Positions 1 through 9,897 of a stretch of DNA of 64,000 nucleotides are shown here, piece by piece. The notes beneath the pieces are model-generated. The model was not told the origin of the DNA. It did not search any database and saw only the letters and a list, made by a program, of their open reading frames with translations. Origin of the DNA: CAWCAW01 sp963793645 (lineage in GTDB: Bacteria; Actinomycetota; Acidimicrobiia; Acidimicrobiales; UBA8190); contig CAWCAW010000010.1 of assembly GCA_963793645.1 (NCBI GenBank), forward strand, positions 434,001-498,000. The letters run 5' to 3'. How positions within the stretch are numbered: position 1 is the stretch's first letter; each line of letters begins with the position of its first letter. Position numbers and translations under genes: made by a program.

Positions 1-283
1 GAACCCGACCCATGAACCCCATGGGGCCGGTTTGCCAGGCAATCCGTCGATTCTCCTCGAACTCCACCACTCTGTTCACCGTCGAGTACGGAAAACGCAA
101 CATCTTCATCGACATGCCGAATGTCGTCCCGAGCGTCAAGCTTTGCGGCGCTTCAGGGCTCTTGCCTTGGAGCATGCCCGAGCCGTCGATCAAGGTGTGC
201 TTGGTGGCATCGGCGAGAATGGCGAAAATGTCCTCGGGCCGGGCGTCGATCTTCCGCTGGACGGTCAGCACGTATCCCTGCAA
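1..283 (-). CDS. SRPBCC-family protein (partial, runs off left edge)
   Basis: The open frame starts at a TTG at 283 preceded by AGGAG about seven bases upstream and continues past the window edge, so only about 94 N-terminal residues are visible. The pattern (VLTVQRKIDARPEDIFAIL, then a substrate-cavity strand ending in NRRIAWQTGP) is that of the START/SRPBCC (polyketide cyclase/dehydrase) fold. Members bind hydrophobic ligands; the ligand here cannot be told. It lies 29 bases downstream of the membrane-protein gene on the same strand and is probably cotranscribed with it. Confidence 0.7.
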   Translation of the reverse strand, partial: MQGYVLTVQRKIDARPEDIFAILADATKHTLIDGSGMLQGKSPEAPQSLTLGTTFGMSMKMLRFPYSTVNRVVEFEENRRIAWQTGPMGFMGRV

Positions 284-312
284 TGTCGTCTCCTGTCGGT
301 GTTGCGCTGATC

Positions 313-870
313 CTAACCGTGGAGCTGATTCGAGTAACTCCGATCACCGACGACACGAGCCGCAAATGTGGGGTGCACCCCGCTCAGGGTCACCCACCGC
401 CGCGATGCGTCCAAGGAGACGTCCACTGAAGCGCTTCTCATCCGACGCCACTCCATGACCCACCTGGTGACGGCCACCAAAAACAGCACCGCCACGGCGG
501 CGGCAAACAGGCGGCCGTCGAAACTGTGACGGGTGAGGCCGATGAGAGCCAGCACGACAGACGCCAACGTGGCCAGTGATGCCACGCGGCAACCCCGCCG
601 GGCCGCCACAATGCGCTGGTGAGCGGCTTCCGAAAAAGGCAACCGCACCGTCAGGACATCGGCCGGACGGCGGGCCAGGGCCACGACAAAAAGTCCCAGC
701 CACCCAAGGGGGCCCGCCAACAACAGGAGCCACCCGATGCCGATGCCGTTGCCACCGCCCACGTAGGAATGGACCACAAGTTGGTCGGTGGTGGGAGTTC
801 CGTCCTTGGCGCACAGCGAAGGAAGTCTGCCCATTACCGCATCGTCCACGAATACCGTCGCCTGGGCCAT
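313..870 (-). CDS. hypothetical membrane protein
   Basis: A 185-residue protein with an ATG start preceded by a near-perfect GGAGGTGA ribosome site. Two pairs of hydrophobic stretches are visible: about residues 44-66 (GIGWLLLLAGPLGWLGLFVV) and 95-135 (two helices around LASVVLALIGL and LFAAAVAVLFLVA). The loop between them is basic. No catalytic motif is recognised and no function is proposed. The SRPBCC gene follows it closely on the same strand. Confidence 0.6.
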   Translation of the reverse strand: MAQATVFVDDAVMGRLPSLCAKDGTPTTDQLVVHSYVGGGNGIGIGWLLLLAGPLGWLGLFVVALARRPADVLTVRLPFSEAAHQRIVAARRGCRVASLATLASVVLALIGLTRHSFDGRLFAAAVAVLFLVAVTRWVMEWRRMRSASVDVSLDASRRWVTLSGVHPTFAARVVGDRSYSNQLHG

Positions 871-949
871 TGGTCACCTCCGGTTGCGAAAGCTTCGCAC
901 AGCGGGCTTGGCGCTGCTCGAATGGCGTCGACGAATCCTCCGTCCCCGG

Positions 950-1433
950 TCAGCCTCCAGAGGAGAGAACCTGAAGGAAGTCGCCCATCACCTGCTGGGC
1001 CCTGCTCTCGCCAACCAACCCATTGGAAGGCGCCACCTGGATGGCGAAAATCTCGCCCTGGTGACTGAATGCCAGCGTGCTTATCCGGTTCGACGAGCTC
1101 CCGACCCGCCATGACGCCTTGACGCCATGCACCGTTACGAGCTGGGCCCGGTTCATTGAGGTAGGGAACTTCTTGGGTGCCTCCGGGCGACATGTGGGTC
1201 ACGAGGACAGAACGTTCGGACGATTCATAGACACAAAGCGGGCCCGCGACCTGAAAGCGCCGCGTCGGTGCGCCGAGGATTGCTTGGGCCTGAGCGACGG
1301 TGAGGTACTCGCAGATGGCGCGCCGCTTCGCTGACGACGCTGATGGCGAGGACGACCCGCAGGCGGCGCATGCCACCGCCAGGACCACCACCATTCCCAC
1401 TGGGAAACGTCGAGCTCGAAGCATCGACGACAA
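950..1433 (-). pseudogene. lipoprotein, frameshifted
   Basis: The N-terminal part has a signal peptide ending in a lipobox (VACAAC, Cys at about residue 25) and a segment with Cys pairs (CEYLTVAQAQAILGAP, then CVYESS) resembling the DUF3558-type lipoproteins of actinobacteria. Near 1145-1155 the reading frame changes: the continuation NRAQLVTVHGVKASWRVG runs in another frame to a stop at 950. Joined, the product would be about 160 residues. A single-base indel is inferred; both halves look well preserved, so a sequence error is as likely as a true mutation. Confidence 0.55.
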
Positions 1434-1612
1434 TCATGGCGTTCTCGAACAACTCGTAGAGCCGAGCCAGCCGCCAATCCGGCCACGGGCGGTGGTCAGG
1501 GCCGGAGAAACGGAGGCTCCCGGGCGCCGGTGAAAGGTGGCATGGCGACAGGCACCTTGTGGTTCTCGTCGATTATCCTGCGCGGCGATCCGAGCCGAGC
1601 GAAAGAGGAAAC

Positions 1613-3190
1613 GTGGCAGCCGGCAGTGGCGCAAACGCGGGGTCGAGGAACCTCGTTTTGGCGGCGATGATCTTTGCCGTCGCTATGACCTTCATCGACC
1701 AGACGATCGTGTCGATCGCGGTCCCCAACATTCAGCGGGAGCTAGGGCTCAGCAGCACCGGCATCCAGTGGGTGGTGAACGGCTACCTCCTGTCGCTGGC
1801 CGCACTGTTCGCCCTCGGGGGTCGTCTGGGCGACACCTTGGGTCATCGCAAGATGGTGGTCATCGGCGTGGTGATCTTTGCCGGCGCCTCGGCCATGTGC
1901 GGCTTCACCCCGAAGGGGAGCTACGCCGAGGCGTGGCTGGTGGCGTTTCGGATCCTGCAGGGCGCCGGGGGAGCGATCATGTATCCCGCCGCGCTGGCCA
2001 TCGTGGTGAACACCTTTGCGCTGCGTGAGCGAGGAAAGGCGCTGGCCGTGTTCTTTGGCATCGCCGGAGGCCTCACCGCGGTCGGCCCCATCCTCGGCGG
2101 CTATCTGACGCAATGGACCTGGCGGGCGATCTTCTGGGTGAACCTGCCGGTGGCCGCCATGGCCCTGGTGCTGATCGTCATCTCCAAACCCACCAGCGCC
2201 CACAAGCCGTCGCCCATCGACTGGCGAGGGGCAGGGATCATCGCGGCGGGGGTGGCACTGAGCGTCTTCGGTTTCCAGCAATCCTCGATCTGGGGCTGGC
2301 AAAACCCCGGCATCGGGTTGTGCATCGGAGGCGGGTTGGTCCTCCTCATCGTCTTCTATCTGGTGGAGGTGCGCACCAGCTCTCCCCTCATGAACATGAA
2401 CATCTTCGCCAACCGGCCCTTCCTGGTTGAAAACCTCGTTCTCTTGGTCACGATGTTCGTCTTCATTCCCGTGTTCTTCTTCGGGAGCGAATACGCCCAG
2501 ATTTCCCTGGGGAAGTCATCGTCGAACGCCGGCATCGTGCTCCTCTATTTCTTCATCGGCTTCGTGATCGCCGCGCAGATCGGCGGCCGCATGCTCGACC
2601 GTGTCGGCGCCAAACGACCAGTCGTCATCGGCTGTGTCATCGGTGCCATCGGGTTCTATCTGTGGGCGCAATCGTCGCCTCACCTGACCTTCGGCGCGCA
2701 ACAGTTGCCGATCATCGTCTCCGGATTCGGCATGGGTCTCATGCTCGGCCAGGCCAACACCGATGCGGTCAACCGGGCGTCTCGGTATTCCTACGGTGAG
2801 GCCACCGGCATCACCCAGACGGCGCGCAATTACGCGGCCTCGTTGGGGCTGGCCATTTTGGGGACGATCCTCGTCACTCAGATGCGCTCGCAGCTCACGA
2901 CTCATTTCCTACATCTCGGCATGGCCCACGCCCAGGCCACGTCCTTGGCGGCCAAGTTGGCCCAAGGGCTCAACGGCTCGAGTACAGGAGGTGCGAGCGG
3001 CCCCATCCCGGCCTTCTTCCGCCATGAATTCGCGTCTGCCATTCAGGTTGTTCTCTACGTGATGGCCGGAGTCATGGCGTTAGCCGCGTTGATCGCCATG
3101 CGCGGTCTTCAGCCGGGCCGCCAAGAGGACCCCTCGACGTCGCCCGACGTTACGGGGACCGCCGCCGAAGCCACCACGGCGTCTCAGTAG
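1613..3190 (+). CDS. MFS drug/metabolite exporter, DHA2 (EmrB/QacA) type
   Basis: A 525-residue polytopic membrane protein with 14 predicted helices, the size and layout of the DHA2 proton-antiport family. Motif D1 (DQTIVSIAVPNIQRELG, from about residue 29) and motif A (GGRLGDTLGHRK, about 69-80) are clear. Members expel drugs, dyes or metabolites across the inner membrane; the substrate is unknown. I chose the GTG at 1613 because AAAGAGGA lies just upstream; an in-frame ATG at 1559 would add 18 residues with no membrane or domain signal. Confidence 0.88.
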   Translation: MAAGSGANAGSRNLVLAAMIFAVAMTFIDQTIVSIAVPNIQRELGLSSTGIQWVVNGYLLSLAALFALGGRLGDTLGHRKMVVIGVVIFAGASAMCGFTPKGSYAEAWLVAFRILQGAGGAIMYPAALAIVVNTFALRERGKALAVFFGIAGGLTAVGPILGGYLTQWTWRAIFWVNLPVAAMALVLIVISKPTSAHKPSPIDWRGAGIIAAGVALSVFGFQQSSIWGWQNPGIGLCIGGGLVLLIVFYLVEVRTSSPLMNMNIFANRPFLVENLVLLVTMFVFIPVFFFGSEYAQISLGKSSSNAGIVLLYFFIGFVIAAQIGGRMLDRVGAKRPVVIGCVIGAIGFYLWAQSSPHLTFGAQQLPIIVSGFGMGLMLGQANTDAVNRASRYSYGEATGITQTARNYAASLGLAILGTILVTQMRSQLTTHFLHLGMAHAQATSLAAKLAQGLNGSSTGGASGPIPAFFRHEFASAIQVVLYVMAGVMALAALIAMRGLQPGRQEDPSTSPDVTGTAAEATTASQ

Positions 3191-3202
3191 CGGGTCCGAC
3201 CC

Positions 3203-3976
3203 CTAGGCCAGGGCCCTGACGATGGTCAGGACACCGGTGACAAGGAGCAGGAGGTCAACAGCCCACACAAAGTGCGCCGTCTCCATGCGAGCGCCGATCC
3301 AGGCGCCCACGGCGATTCCCAGCGCGCAAGGCACAACCGACATGGCCGCCACACCCACGTCGTAGGTGGAGATCAAGCCTGATCCTGCCAACAGGGGAAG
3401 CCCGATGACATTGGAGATCAGGAATACAGCCGAGATGGTGGCTCGGAACCTGTCGTCTCGAAACCCGGTTCGCCTCAGTTCGTAAACCAGTGGTGGCCCG
3501 TTGGTCGCCAGTGACGTGTTGAGGATCCCGCTGCTCACACCGATCCCGAAGGTCCTGGCCCGGCGGGAAACCGGTGGCGCCGAACGTCTGCGTCGCGACG
3601 AGGTGATGATCCAGAACGCGGCCACGCATGTGGACACTCCCAATATGAACCGCAGCGTCGTCGTCGAAACCACGTGCAGGATGATCACTCCGAACGGAGC
3701 CCCGACGATGGCCCCCGCTCCCAATGTGCGCACGATCCGCCAATCAGCTTTGGAAGCGAGCCGGACGGTAAGCCAGGCGCTCGTAAGTGATCCGACAAGG
3801 AACACCACGATGACCGCACTCTTGGTGGGCACGACGAAGGCCAAAAGGGGAACGGCGAGAAGAGCGAAGCCGAACCCTGTGGCTCTCTGAAGGGCGGCCG
3901 CGCCGAACACGACACCGATAACGGCCGCCCCCGAAGCGAACGTGATCACGTGGCTGACCTTATCGAGTGACCACAT
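3203..3976 (-). CDS. TauE/SafE family membrane exporter
   Basis: About 257 residues with eight hydrophobic helices and the two-repeat arrangement of the TauE/SafE (DUF81) family, e.g. VIGVVFGAAALQRATGFGFA in the first half and GVSSGILNTSLATNGPPLVY in the second. Members export sulfite, sulfoacetate or related organosulfur anions; the substrate is not evident here. The ATG at 3976 fits the family start; the open frame extends 20 residues further. It converges on the MFS gene with only 12 bases between them. Confidence 0.82.
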   Translation of the reverse strand: MWSLDKVSHVITFASGAAVIGVVFGAAALQRATGFGFALLAVPLLAFVVPTKSAVIVVFLVGSLTSAWLTVRLASKADWRIVRTLGAGAIVGAPFGVIILHVVSTTTLRFILGVSTCVAAFWIITSSRRRRSAPPVSRRARTFGIGVSSGILNTSLATNGPPLVYELRRTGFRDDRFRATISAVFLISNVIGLPLLAGSGLISTYDVGVAAMSVVPCALGIAVGAWIGARMETAHFVWAVDLLLLVTGVLTIVRALA

Positions 3977-4054
3977 CGGCCTTATCGAGCGACTACAGCG
4001 GCGCTGCGAGGCGTGGCCCCGGGCGCCAGCCGCCATGAGCCAGGCGCGCTCAGA

Positions 4055-4420
4055 TCAACCGGCAATCCCCAACGTTCCGAGCACCACTTGCAAGAGTCGA
4101 TACGGGCCAACGGGCTTACGCAACTGCGTCCTCACCTTGGCTCCGACGCGCGCGTGTGCTTCGTCGTCAAGAGAGAAGGCCGACACCACCACAACCGGTG
4201 GAGGATCATCGAGACGCTCCAACAAGGCCACCCCATCCATACGGGGCATTTTCAAGTCGAGCAACACCATTCCCACATCGACGTCGCGCAGAACACCGAG
4301 AGCGGCCTCTCCGTCCTCGGCTTCCATGACCGAGTAACCCGACGATCGGAGAATCTCCGCGCACGAGGACCGAACAGGTTCATCGTCATCGACAACAAGG
4401 ACATGCACAGCGGTATTCAT
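4055..4420 (-). CDS. stand-alone response regulator receiver domain
   Basis: A 121-residue CheY-like receiver without an output domain. The acidic cluster DDD is at 11-13, the phospho-acceptor Asp at 55 in VLLDLKMP, the switch Ser at 80 and the conserved Lys at 102 (RKP). It should be phosphorylated by a histidine kinase and pass the signal by protein contact. No kinase gene is adjacent, so the partner is unknown. Confidence 0.88.
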   Translation of the reverse strand: MNTAVHVLVVDDDEPVRSSCAEILRSSGYSVMEAEDGEAALGVLRDVDVGMVLLDLKMPRMDGVALLERLDDPPPVVVVSAFSLDDEAHARVGAKVRTQLRKPVGPYRLLQVVLGTLGIAG

Positions 4421-4586
4421 CTATGACGACCGTTCGGCGCTGGTGAGAGCAAAGCGGGTGACCACACCAGCGTACCGGCAACATGTGGCTCGCCCGGCGC
4501 TCTCCGACGACACACACGGCGAGCACGACTTTCAACCATGCGCATCGTTAGGAGCAAACAGCCGGCAGCCCCCGACACCGGCCACG

Positions 4587-5576
4587 TTAGGTGGAGGAGG
4601 ACCGACGGCCCGTGGTTGGCACGGCGGCGGCGTTCTCGAGGTAACGCCACGCCACTTCAGGGGGCAAACCTCCCGCCAGGGGCTGAAGGTTGAGGGGGAG
4701 ACCTCGGGCGATCTGCGCAGACGCCTCGTCGGGCGTGAGGATTTGGTACGCCCCGTGCTCCGCCTTGAGTTTGCCGACCGTGTCGGCGAATGACATCGAG
4801 GCGGTGCCACTGCGATGCCCATTCCACCGGGCATAGCCAGCCGCGTCGACGAGCAGGTATTCCCCTATTTCAGCCCAAGCTCGTTCGGGGTCCTCAGCAA
4901 CAAAAGCAGTAAGAGGAACGCCAGCGGCGGGGAAGGCGCATCCGACCGGAGCCACGCCGTGGCGCTGTGCTTCGTCTTGGTATGCCGCCTCCAGGGTTGC
5001 ATCGTGTGATTCGGCGATGAAGTACATGCCAAGGCGCCCGGCGCGTCGAGCGGCGGCCTCCGTGCCACCTCCGTAGGCCAGCATCGGCCCGCCGGGCGAG
5101 AAAGGCGGCGGTGTGACATGGGCGGTGCGACCCTCAAATTCCACCTCGTCACCGGCCCACAATCGGCGCAGCATCCCGATGCGCTCTTCGACCGCCTGCG
5201 CCCGGCGAGAGCGGTCAACCCCGAACATGGCGAATTCCTCGTCGCGATATCCGATCCCGATCACATACAGCACTCGCCCACGGCTTATGAGATCGACGAC
5301 GGCCATATCCTCGGCCAGCTTGATCGGCTCGTACAGCGCCAGCAACAGAGCCGCCACCGTTATGGGCATGGTCGTGGTACGAGCGGCGATGGCGGCGGCG
5401 AGCGGGATCGGCGAGGGAAGGTACCCGTCCTCGACGCCGTGGTGTTCCGAAACGACGGCGGCAACCCCGCCGCGTGTCTCCGCCCACGCACACATGTCAA
5501 TGGCCGCCTGGTAGAGGTCGGCACGAACCGAGGAGTCCGGGGTTTGGCAACGCATGCCAAATCTCAAGGTGAACAT
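4587..5576 (-). CDS. LLM-class (probable F420-dependent) flavin oxidoreductase
   Basis: About 329 residues of the bacterial luciferase-like monooxygenase fold. The family hallmarks are present: SEHHGVEDGYLPSP near residue 45, the strand with ALLLALYEPIKLAEDMAVVD, and the RVLYVIGIGYRDEEFAMFGV segment. In actinobacteria such proteins usually use coenzyme F420 or FMN. The substrate is not known. The ATG at 5576 gives the usual family N-terminus (MFTLRFGMRC); the frame is open 51 residues further. Divergent from the methyltransferase at 5626. Confidence 0.82.
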   Translation of the reverse strand: MFTLRFGMRCQTPDSSVRADLYQAAIDMCAWAETRGGVAAVVSEHHGVEDGYLPSPIPLAAAIAARTTTMPITVAALLLALYEPIKLAEDMAVVDLISRGRVLYVIGIGYRDEEFAMFGVDRSRRAQAVEERIGMLRRLWAGDEVEFEGRTAHVTPPPFSPGGPMLAYGGGTEAAARRAGRLGMYFIAESHDATLEAAYQDEAQRHGVAPVGCAFPAAGVPLTAFVAEDPERAWAEIGEYLLVDAAGYARWNGHRSGTASMSFADTVGKLKAEHGAYQILTPDEASAQIARGLPLNLQPLAGGLPPEVAWRYLENAAAVPTTGRRSSST

Positions 5577-5625
5577 GAACGCACACGTAACCACATTCGG
5601 CCCGGCCGAGTAGGCGCCCGGCCGG

Positions 5626-6445
5626 ATGGCTCTGTGTATCGTGGGCGTGGTGAGCCACGACTCTTGGGCCGCTTTGGCGGACCAATTCGTTGACGGGGCG
5701 TACGCCTCGGTGAAAGGCCGGGTGCGCACCTATGTGATGCACCAGCACCTCCTCGACCATCTCCCGCCACCACCGGCGGCTGTGCTCGACGTCGGCGGCG
5801 GGGCCGGGAATCAATCGTTTCCTCTGGCCCAAGCCGGTTACGAGGTGACATTGCTCGATCCGTCATCGGCCATGCTGGACAAGGCGCACCAGCGGTTCCA
5901 GGCATTGTCGGCGGAAGCCCAGCGACGGGTGACGTTCGTGCAGGCGGACGGGGAAAAGGCCGTCGAAGCGGTTGGCGACCGGCGCTTTGGCGCCGTGCTC
6001 TGTCATGGCGTGCTCGGCTACCTCGAAGAGCCCGAGCCACTGGTCAATCAGCTGTGCCGCGTGTGCCGCCCCTGGCGGCCTCGTATCCATCATGACGGGA
6101 AATGCCAAGACGATGGCGGTACGTCCAGCCTTGGAACGGCGGTGGGACGACGCTCTGGCCGCCTTTGACACCACAACGGAGATCGGGGTACTCGGCGTGG
6201 CGGGACGAGCTGACACCGTGGACGACCTCAGCGAACTCATGGTCAGGCACCACGTCGAACCCATCGCCTGGTACGGGGTATGGCTATTCGTCGATTGGCT
6301 CGAGTTCAGCGGAGTTGTGCTGGACCTCACTGATGAACAGCAAGTGGAGGCGACTGCGGCCGTCGAACTCGAAGCCAGCCGACGAGATCCGTACCGGCAG
6401 CTCAGTCGCGTCTTTCATCTCCTTGGACGCAAAGCTCCGAGCTAA
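5626..6445 (+). pseudogene. SAM-dependent methyltransferase, CmoM-like, frameshifted
   Basis: The first frame carries the Rossmann methyltransferase signature VLDVGGGAGNQS, the acidic strand LLDPSSAML and the CHGVLGYLEEPE segment typical of CmoM, which methylates 5-carboxymethoxyuridine in tRNA. At the run CCCC (6069-6072) the frame shifts; removing one C restores CRPGGLVSIMTGN and the rest of the protein to 6445 (about 270 residues). The break in a homopolymer and the good preservation on both sides suggest a sequencing or assembly error. GTG codons at 5647 and 5650 are alternative starts. Confidence 0.7.
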
Positions 6446-6484
6446 CACACGCACGGCGGTGAGTTGTCCTCACCGGCGGGTTGG

Positions 6485-7354
6485 TTAGGGACGCTGAGGC
6501 GACAAGCCCCAGGCGGCCGGATCACTGAGAACGGTGGAAGCGGCAGCTTGCTGGAGGTCTGCCGCCGCGGAGTCCGGTATGCCGCCGTGATACGAGAGAC
6601 CTACCGGACTCTGCTCGAAGATGGTGGCGTAGAAGACACACGCGGCAAGGTATGTCCCGGCCAGGGTCGGGTGCACACCATCGCTCTGCCACAGGGCGGC
6701 GTCCTTGTCGTGTGATACCACTGATTGCCACGCCTCACCGATCGGCGCCATCGGAACGTCAAGCTCGGCCGCGATGCCGCGGTAGCCCTGGTCAACGGCA
6801 GCCTGCATGGTCGTGTAATCGGAGAGGTCGGCCTGCGGCCATCCCGTTTGGTGGGCCCAGGTGAGAAACAGAAGCGGTTGCGCGTCGTCCTGGCGAATGA
6901 TGGCGACCAGCCGGGTCGCAGCTGGGTACATCTCGCTCTGGCGATAGTACGCGAGCGACGGATTCTCACTCTGATCCTGGAGGACGACCGTGTTCCAGTG
7001 TTCCGACCTGATAGTCGATGCCGTCGTCGTATCGGCCACATGTCCGGCCAGTGTCTCGCCACTTGACGCCAGCGTGCGTGTGTCGACGCGGTGACCACCC
7101 GCCCAGGCAAGATCGGCGAAGGTCGCCGGTAAATCGTTGACGAATGTGAGGCTGTCACCGATGAAGAGGACTCGCGTACAGCTGGCGTTGGCAACACAGG
7201 CGCCCGGCATGCCAGAGCGGCCGCGTTGGGACACCCCGAACACTCCCACTTGGATCATTACGGTGATGGTGAAGGCACCAACGAGATAGGCGAGAACCGC
7301 CCCTCGGTGGACCCGACCCCAAACTCTGGGTGGCCTGGACTTGGCGTCCGACAC
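6485..7354 (-). CDS. SGNH/GDSL hydrolase with N-terminal membrane anchor
   Basis: A 289-residue protein with one N-terminal transmembrane helix (about residues 19-39) followed by an SGNH hydrolase domain. The block I nucleophile motif is FIGDSLT (Ser 68), and block V is DGVHPT (Asp 225, His 228), completing the catalytic triad. Members are esterases, lipases or O-acetyl hydrolases. The anchor implies an extracytoplasmic site of action, perhaps on cell-envelope glycans or lipids; the substrate is unknown. Confidence 0.82.
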   Translation of the reverse strand: MSDAKSRPPRVWGRVHRGAVLAYLVGAFTITVMIQVGVFGVSQRGRSGMPGACVANASCTRVLFIGDSLTFVNDLPATFADLAWAGGHRVDTRTLASSGETLAGHVADTTTASTIRSEHWNTVVLQDQSENPSLAYYRQSEMYPAATRLVAIIRQDDAQPLLFLTWAHQTGWPQADLSDYTTMQAAVDQGYRGIAAELDVPMAPIGEAWQSVVSHDKDAALWQSDGVHPTLAGTYLAACVFYATIFEQSPVGLSYHGGIPDSAAADLQQAAASTVLSDPAAWGLSPQRP

Positions 7355-7459
7355 GAACCACCTATCGACGCGCCGCCCTCATCTCTGAAGACCTGACGCC
7401 TGCGGGCTACGGGCCACGCCTCATACGGGTTGCCAGTTCAGCCGTTCTAAAGTGCAAAA

Positions 7460-8278
7460 GTGCCCGCCACCGCTGATCGTTCGGGTGTCCGGCGGCGGAC
7501 GGGGCTCTGGGCGGGGGGCATCTTCATTTTGGGCTTTGTGATCACTGTGCCCGCTTGTAGCAGCCCATCACATCCACCGGCGGCGCGACTCCCGGGCGCG
7601 TCAAGGCCGGCAACCATCCCTAGCACGACAACGACGTCCGCCGGGCCCGCTGGACCAAATTATGAAGCGGCCCGGCAGCAGTGGATAGGCGACGGGTTGG
7701 TGGCATCGAGCAATCTACAAAACAGTGCCCTTTCCCTGGCCGTCATCGATCTCGAACAAGGCGAGAGGACAGACACCGGCAATCGGTCGCACTACCCATC
7801 GGTTACGGCTGCCGTTGAGGCTTTCGAGCGACTGCCGATCACGAGTGTGACACCGGCCCAGGACGCCGAGGCCAACGCCGATATTGCGCTGGTCAACCAG
7901 TTCTTCGGCCTGTCACAAACACGTTCATGTGGCCCTGACCAGTCCGCTTCAACGAAGAACGCTGCCGTCGCATGGTTCAGCGAGCCCGACAACACCACGT
8001 CGGGCGTCACCTCGGGGCTCCTGCAGACGGCCGCTTCGGACCTTGAATCAGCCGAGACCGAAGATCCATCCGCCACGGCGTGCTATCCGGCCGCCGTCGA
8101 CGACCTCGCCGGACTCGAGGTCGCCACCCAGGCCGATATCGCGGCGAGCGGCGCGCCGGGCGGGAATCATGCGAACAACTCATATGGGGCGGAGATCGGC
8201 TATCTCAACGACTTCTTTGCCATGGCAGACTCTTCGGCAACGACAGAGCCCTTAACGGAGCCCTGCCCTAGCTGCTGA
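7460..8278 (+). CDS. hypothetical lipoprotein
   Basis: About 272 residues from a GTG start. A hydrophobic signal segment (residues 17-33) ends at a lipobox-like VPAC, followed by a Pro/Ser/Thr-rich linker and a helical domain rich in Ala, Asp and Glu. Three Cys occur late (SRSCGPD region, TACYP, PCPSC). I do not recognise the family. Expected on the outer face of the membrane. It is divergent from the SGNH hydrolase, with about 105 bases between. Confidence 0.6.
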   Translation: MPATADRSGVRRRTGLWAGGIFILGFVITVPACSSPSHPPAARLPGASRPATIPSTTTTSAGPAGPNYEAARQQWIGDGLVASSNLQNSALSLAVIDLEQGERTDTGNRSHYPSVTAAVEAFERLPITSVTPAQDAEANADIALVNQFFGLSQTRSCGPDQSASTKNAAVAWFSEPDNTTSGVTSGLLQTAASDLESAETEDPSATACYPAAVDDLAGLEVATQADIAASGAPGGNHANNSYGAEIGYLNDFFAMADSSATTEPLTEPCPSC

Positions 8279-8566
8279 TTCCGGCGGCGCAACGGCGCGC
8301 CAGTCCCAAGGCGATTCGTTGCTGGTCGCGTGACCGTGCCACGTTGGCCAGAACAATCACGGCGCGTCCCGCTGCGCAATCGGCGAGGCCGATTCGTGCA
8401 CCGTGCGCCGCGATCTACGTTGTTGTTGGTCCACCCACGGGGTCAACCGCAGTTTGTGGCAACCCACTAATCCGGCAGAGATGGCCGTCAGAAGTGATCG
8501 TCAGGCGCTGCGATAACGGGGGTTGCGATTGGGGCAGCAGTCCGCGGCACTGGGCCGCGACGCTTT
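8279..8566. other. intergenic stretch, no gene supported
   Basis: Lies between the convergent lipoprotein and TetR-fusion genes. Short open frames exist on both strands but none has a ribosome site or a recognisable domain. No strong hairpin was seen. Confidence 0.4.
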
Positions 8567-9552
8567 TCAGAACCGGTCAGCCGAGTCATCGTTTTTAAGC
8601 GACCTCAAGCCGCCAACGTTTCTAAACCCTCGTGGTCGATACCCAGATGGACTGCACATGCCACATGGAGTCGGCTCGAAGCCACTTTGGCTCCAGATCC
8701 ATTCCACGAGATAATCCCGGTCGTTGCATGCGATCTTGTGGGACCCACTTGTCCATCCCCCACCGTTTGCGGCCTTGCCCCGGATCGAAGGGCATGTCGC
8801 CCGATGAAGCACCACCGAGCCGGACGAGGGAACCTTCATATGGTTGAGGACGAAGCCCGCCGGGTTGGCCTTGATCCAGTCAAAGTAGGAGGCGTCGTCA
8901 CGGGTGAAAGTGGTCACGTTCATAACGGGGGCATTGGTTCCGCGTGAAAGCGATAGTTCCTCGACAACGTCGGCAATGGAACCTGACACGAGGGCCTCGT
9001 TCAGCTTCTCTATGACCCGCAAGGCGTCGGTCACATCTTCTCCATCGAGGGCAGCAAGCGTGAGCGCCTGGAGGGCCTCGACCAGCAACGCGGTTGCGTC
9101 TTTGATGTCCTGGTGGGGTATCTCACCCTTGTCCATGGCATCGACCAGTCGCTCTCGGATGAAAGCCGCGCCCATTTCTCTCCATTGCCGTCCACCATGG
9201 CCAAGGTGGGATCGGCAAACCCCTCACGCAGAAAGGCACGTTCGGGGCCGAGGTTCTGCAAGGCGTTGAGATACGCCTCCAAGCCACGGCGCACGTTGGT
9301 GAGAAAGTCGGTCTCGTGATCGAGCACAGCCTCCGATTGGCGGGCGGCGCCGCTCCACATCTCTACCTGGACGTCTCGGGCGACGTCGGCCTTGCTGGCG
9401 AAGTAGTAGTAGAAGGCACCCCGCGTGGTACCGGCCTGCTCGACGATGTGGTCGACTCCGCTCACCCCGTATCCCCGGGTAGTAAAGACAGTGGACGCGG
9501 CGGACTTGAGGCGCTCCTCGGTGCCACGGGGCTTGGGGACGCGTCGACCCAT
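8567..9552 (-). pseudogene. TetR-family regulator, frameshifted, in frame with a C-terminal HRATC/CGMC domain
   Basis: The N-terminal 60 residues are a TetR helix-turn-helix (FTTRGYGVSGVDHIVEQAG, then FYYYFASKADVA). Near 9175 (GAGAAATGGGC) the frame shifts by one base and continues MGAAFIRERLVDAMDKGEI with a typical TetR ligand-domain tail to about 8930. The same frame runs on into a roughly 118-residue domain with YFDWIKANPAGFVLN, LHRATCPSI and PCGMC, a small domain also known to me from stand-alone actinobacterial proteins. The domain may instead start at the ATG at 8923, which lacks an obvious ribosome site. The frameshift may be an assembly error. Confidence 0.65.
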
Positions 9553-9897
9553 GTTGACGATGATATGACCACCAACGGGGGTTTATCCAGGGCTGGAGAG
9601 GTTAAGGGTGCAACATCTGGAAATGATCCTCCCTCATAGCCCGGCCATGTGGATCAAAGGCGGATCCGTAAACCAACGGCGTCGCGATGACTTGTCCTGG
9701 CTCACGTTCCAGTGCGACAAGCGAACGTTGAGCCCCTCAGGTGGGACTACATCCGAATTCGGCTCGCACCGCCGTGGCCGCTTTCGGACGCGTCCGAGAT
9801 GCCGGTCAGCTCGTCAAAAGTGAGGGATGGCGAAGACGGAGACGTGCTCACTGGCCCATACTGGCGCGGCAACAAAACGCCATGTGGAGAGGCAGAG
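9553..9897. other. intergenic stretch, probable divergent control region
   Basis: Lies between the divergent tetR start (9552) and the gene at 9898. Open frames here lack ribosome sites and domain signals. A promoter for both genes is expected but I could not identify boxes or an operator with confidence. Confidence 0.35.

Noticed and set aside
5626..6445. Programmed frameshifting in the methyltransferase
   Set aside because: The site is a plain CCCC run without a slippery heptamer or downstream structure, and similar one-base breaks recur across unrelated genes.
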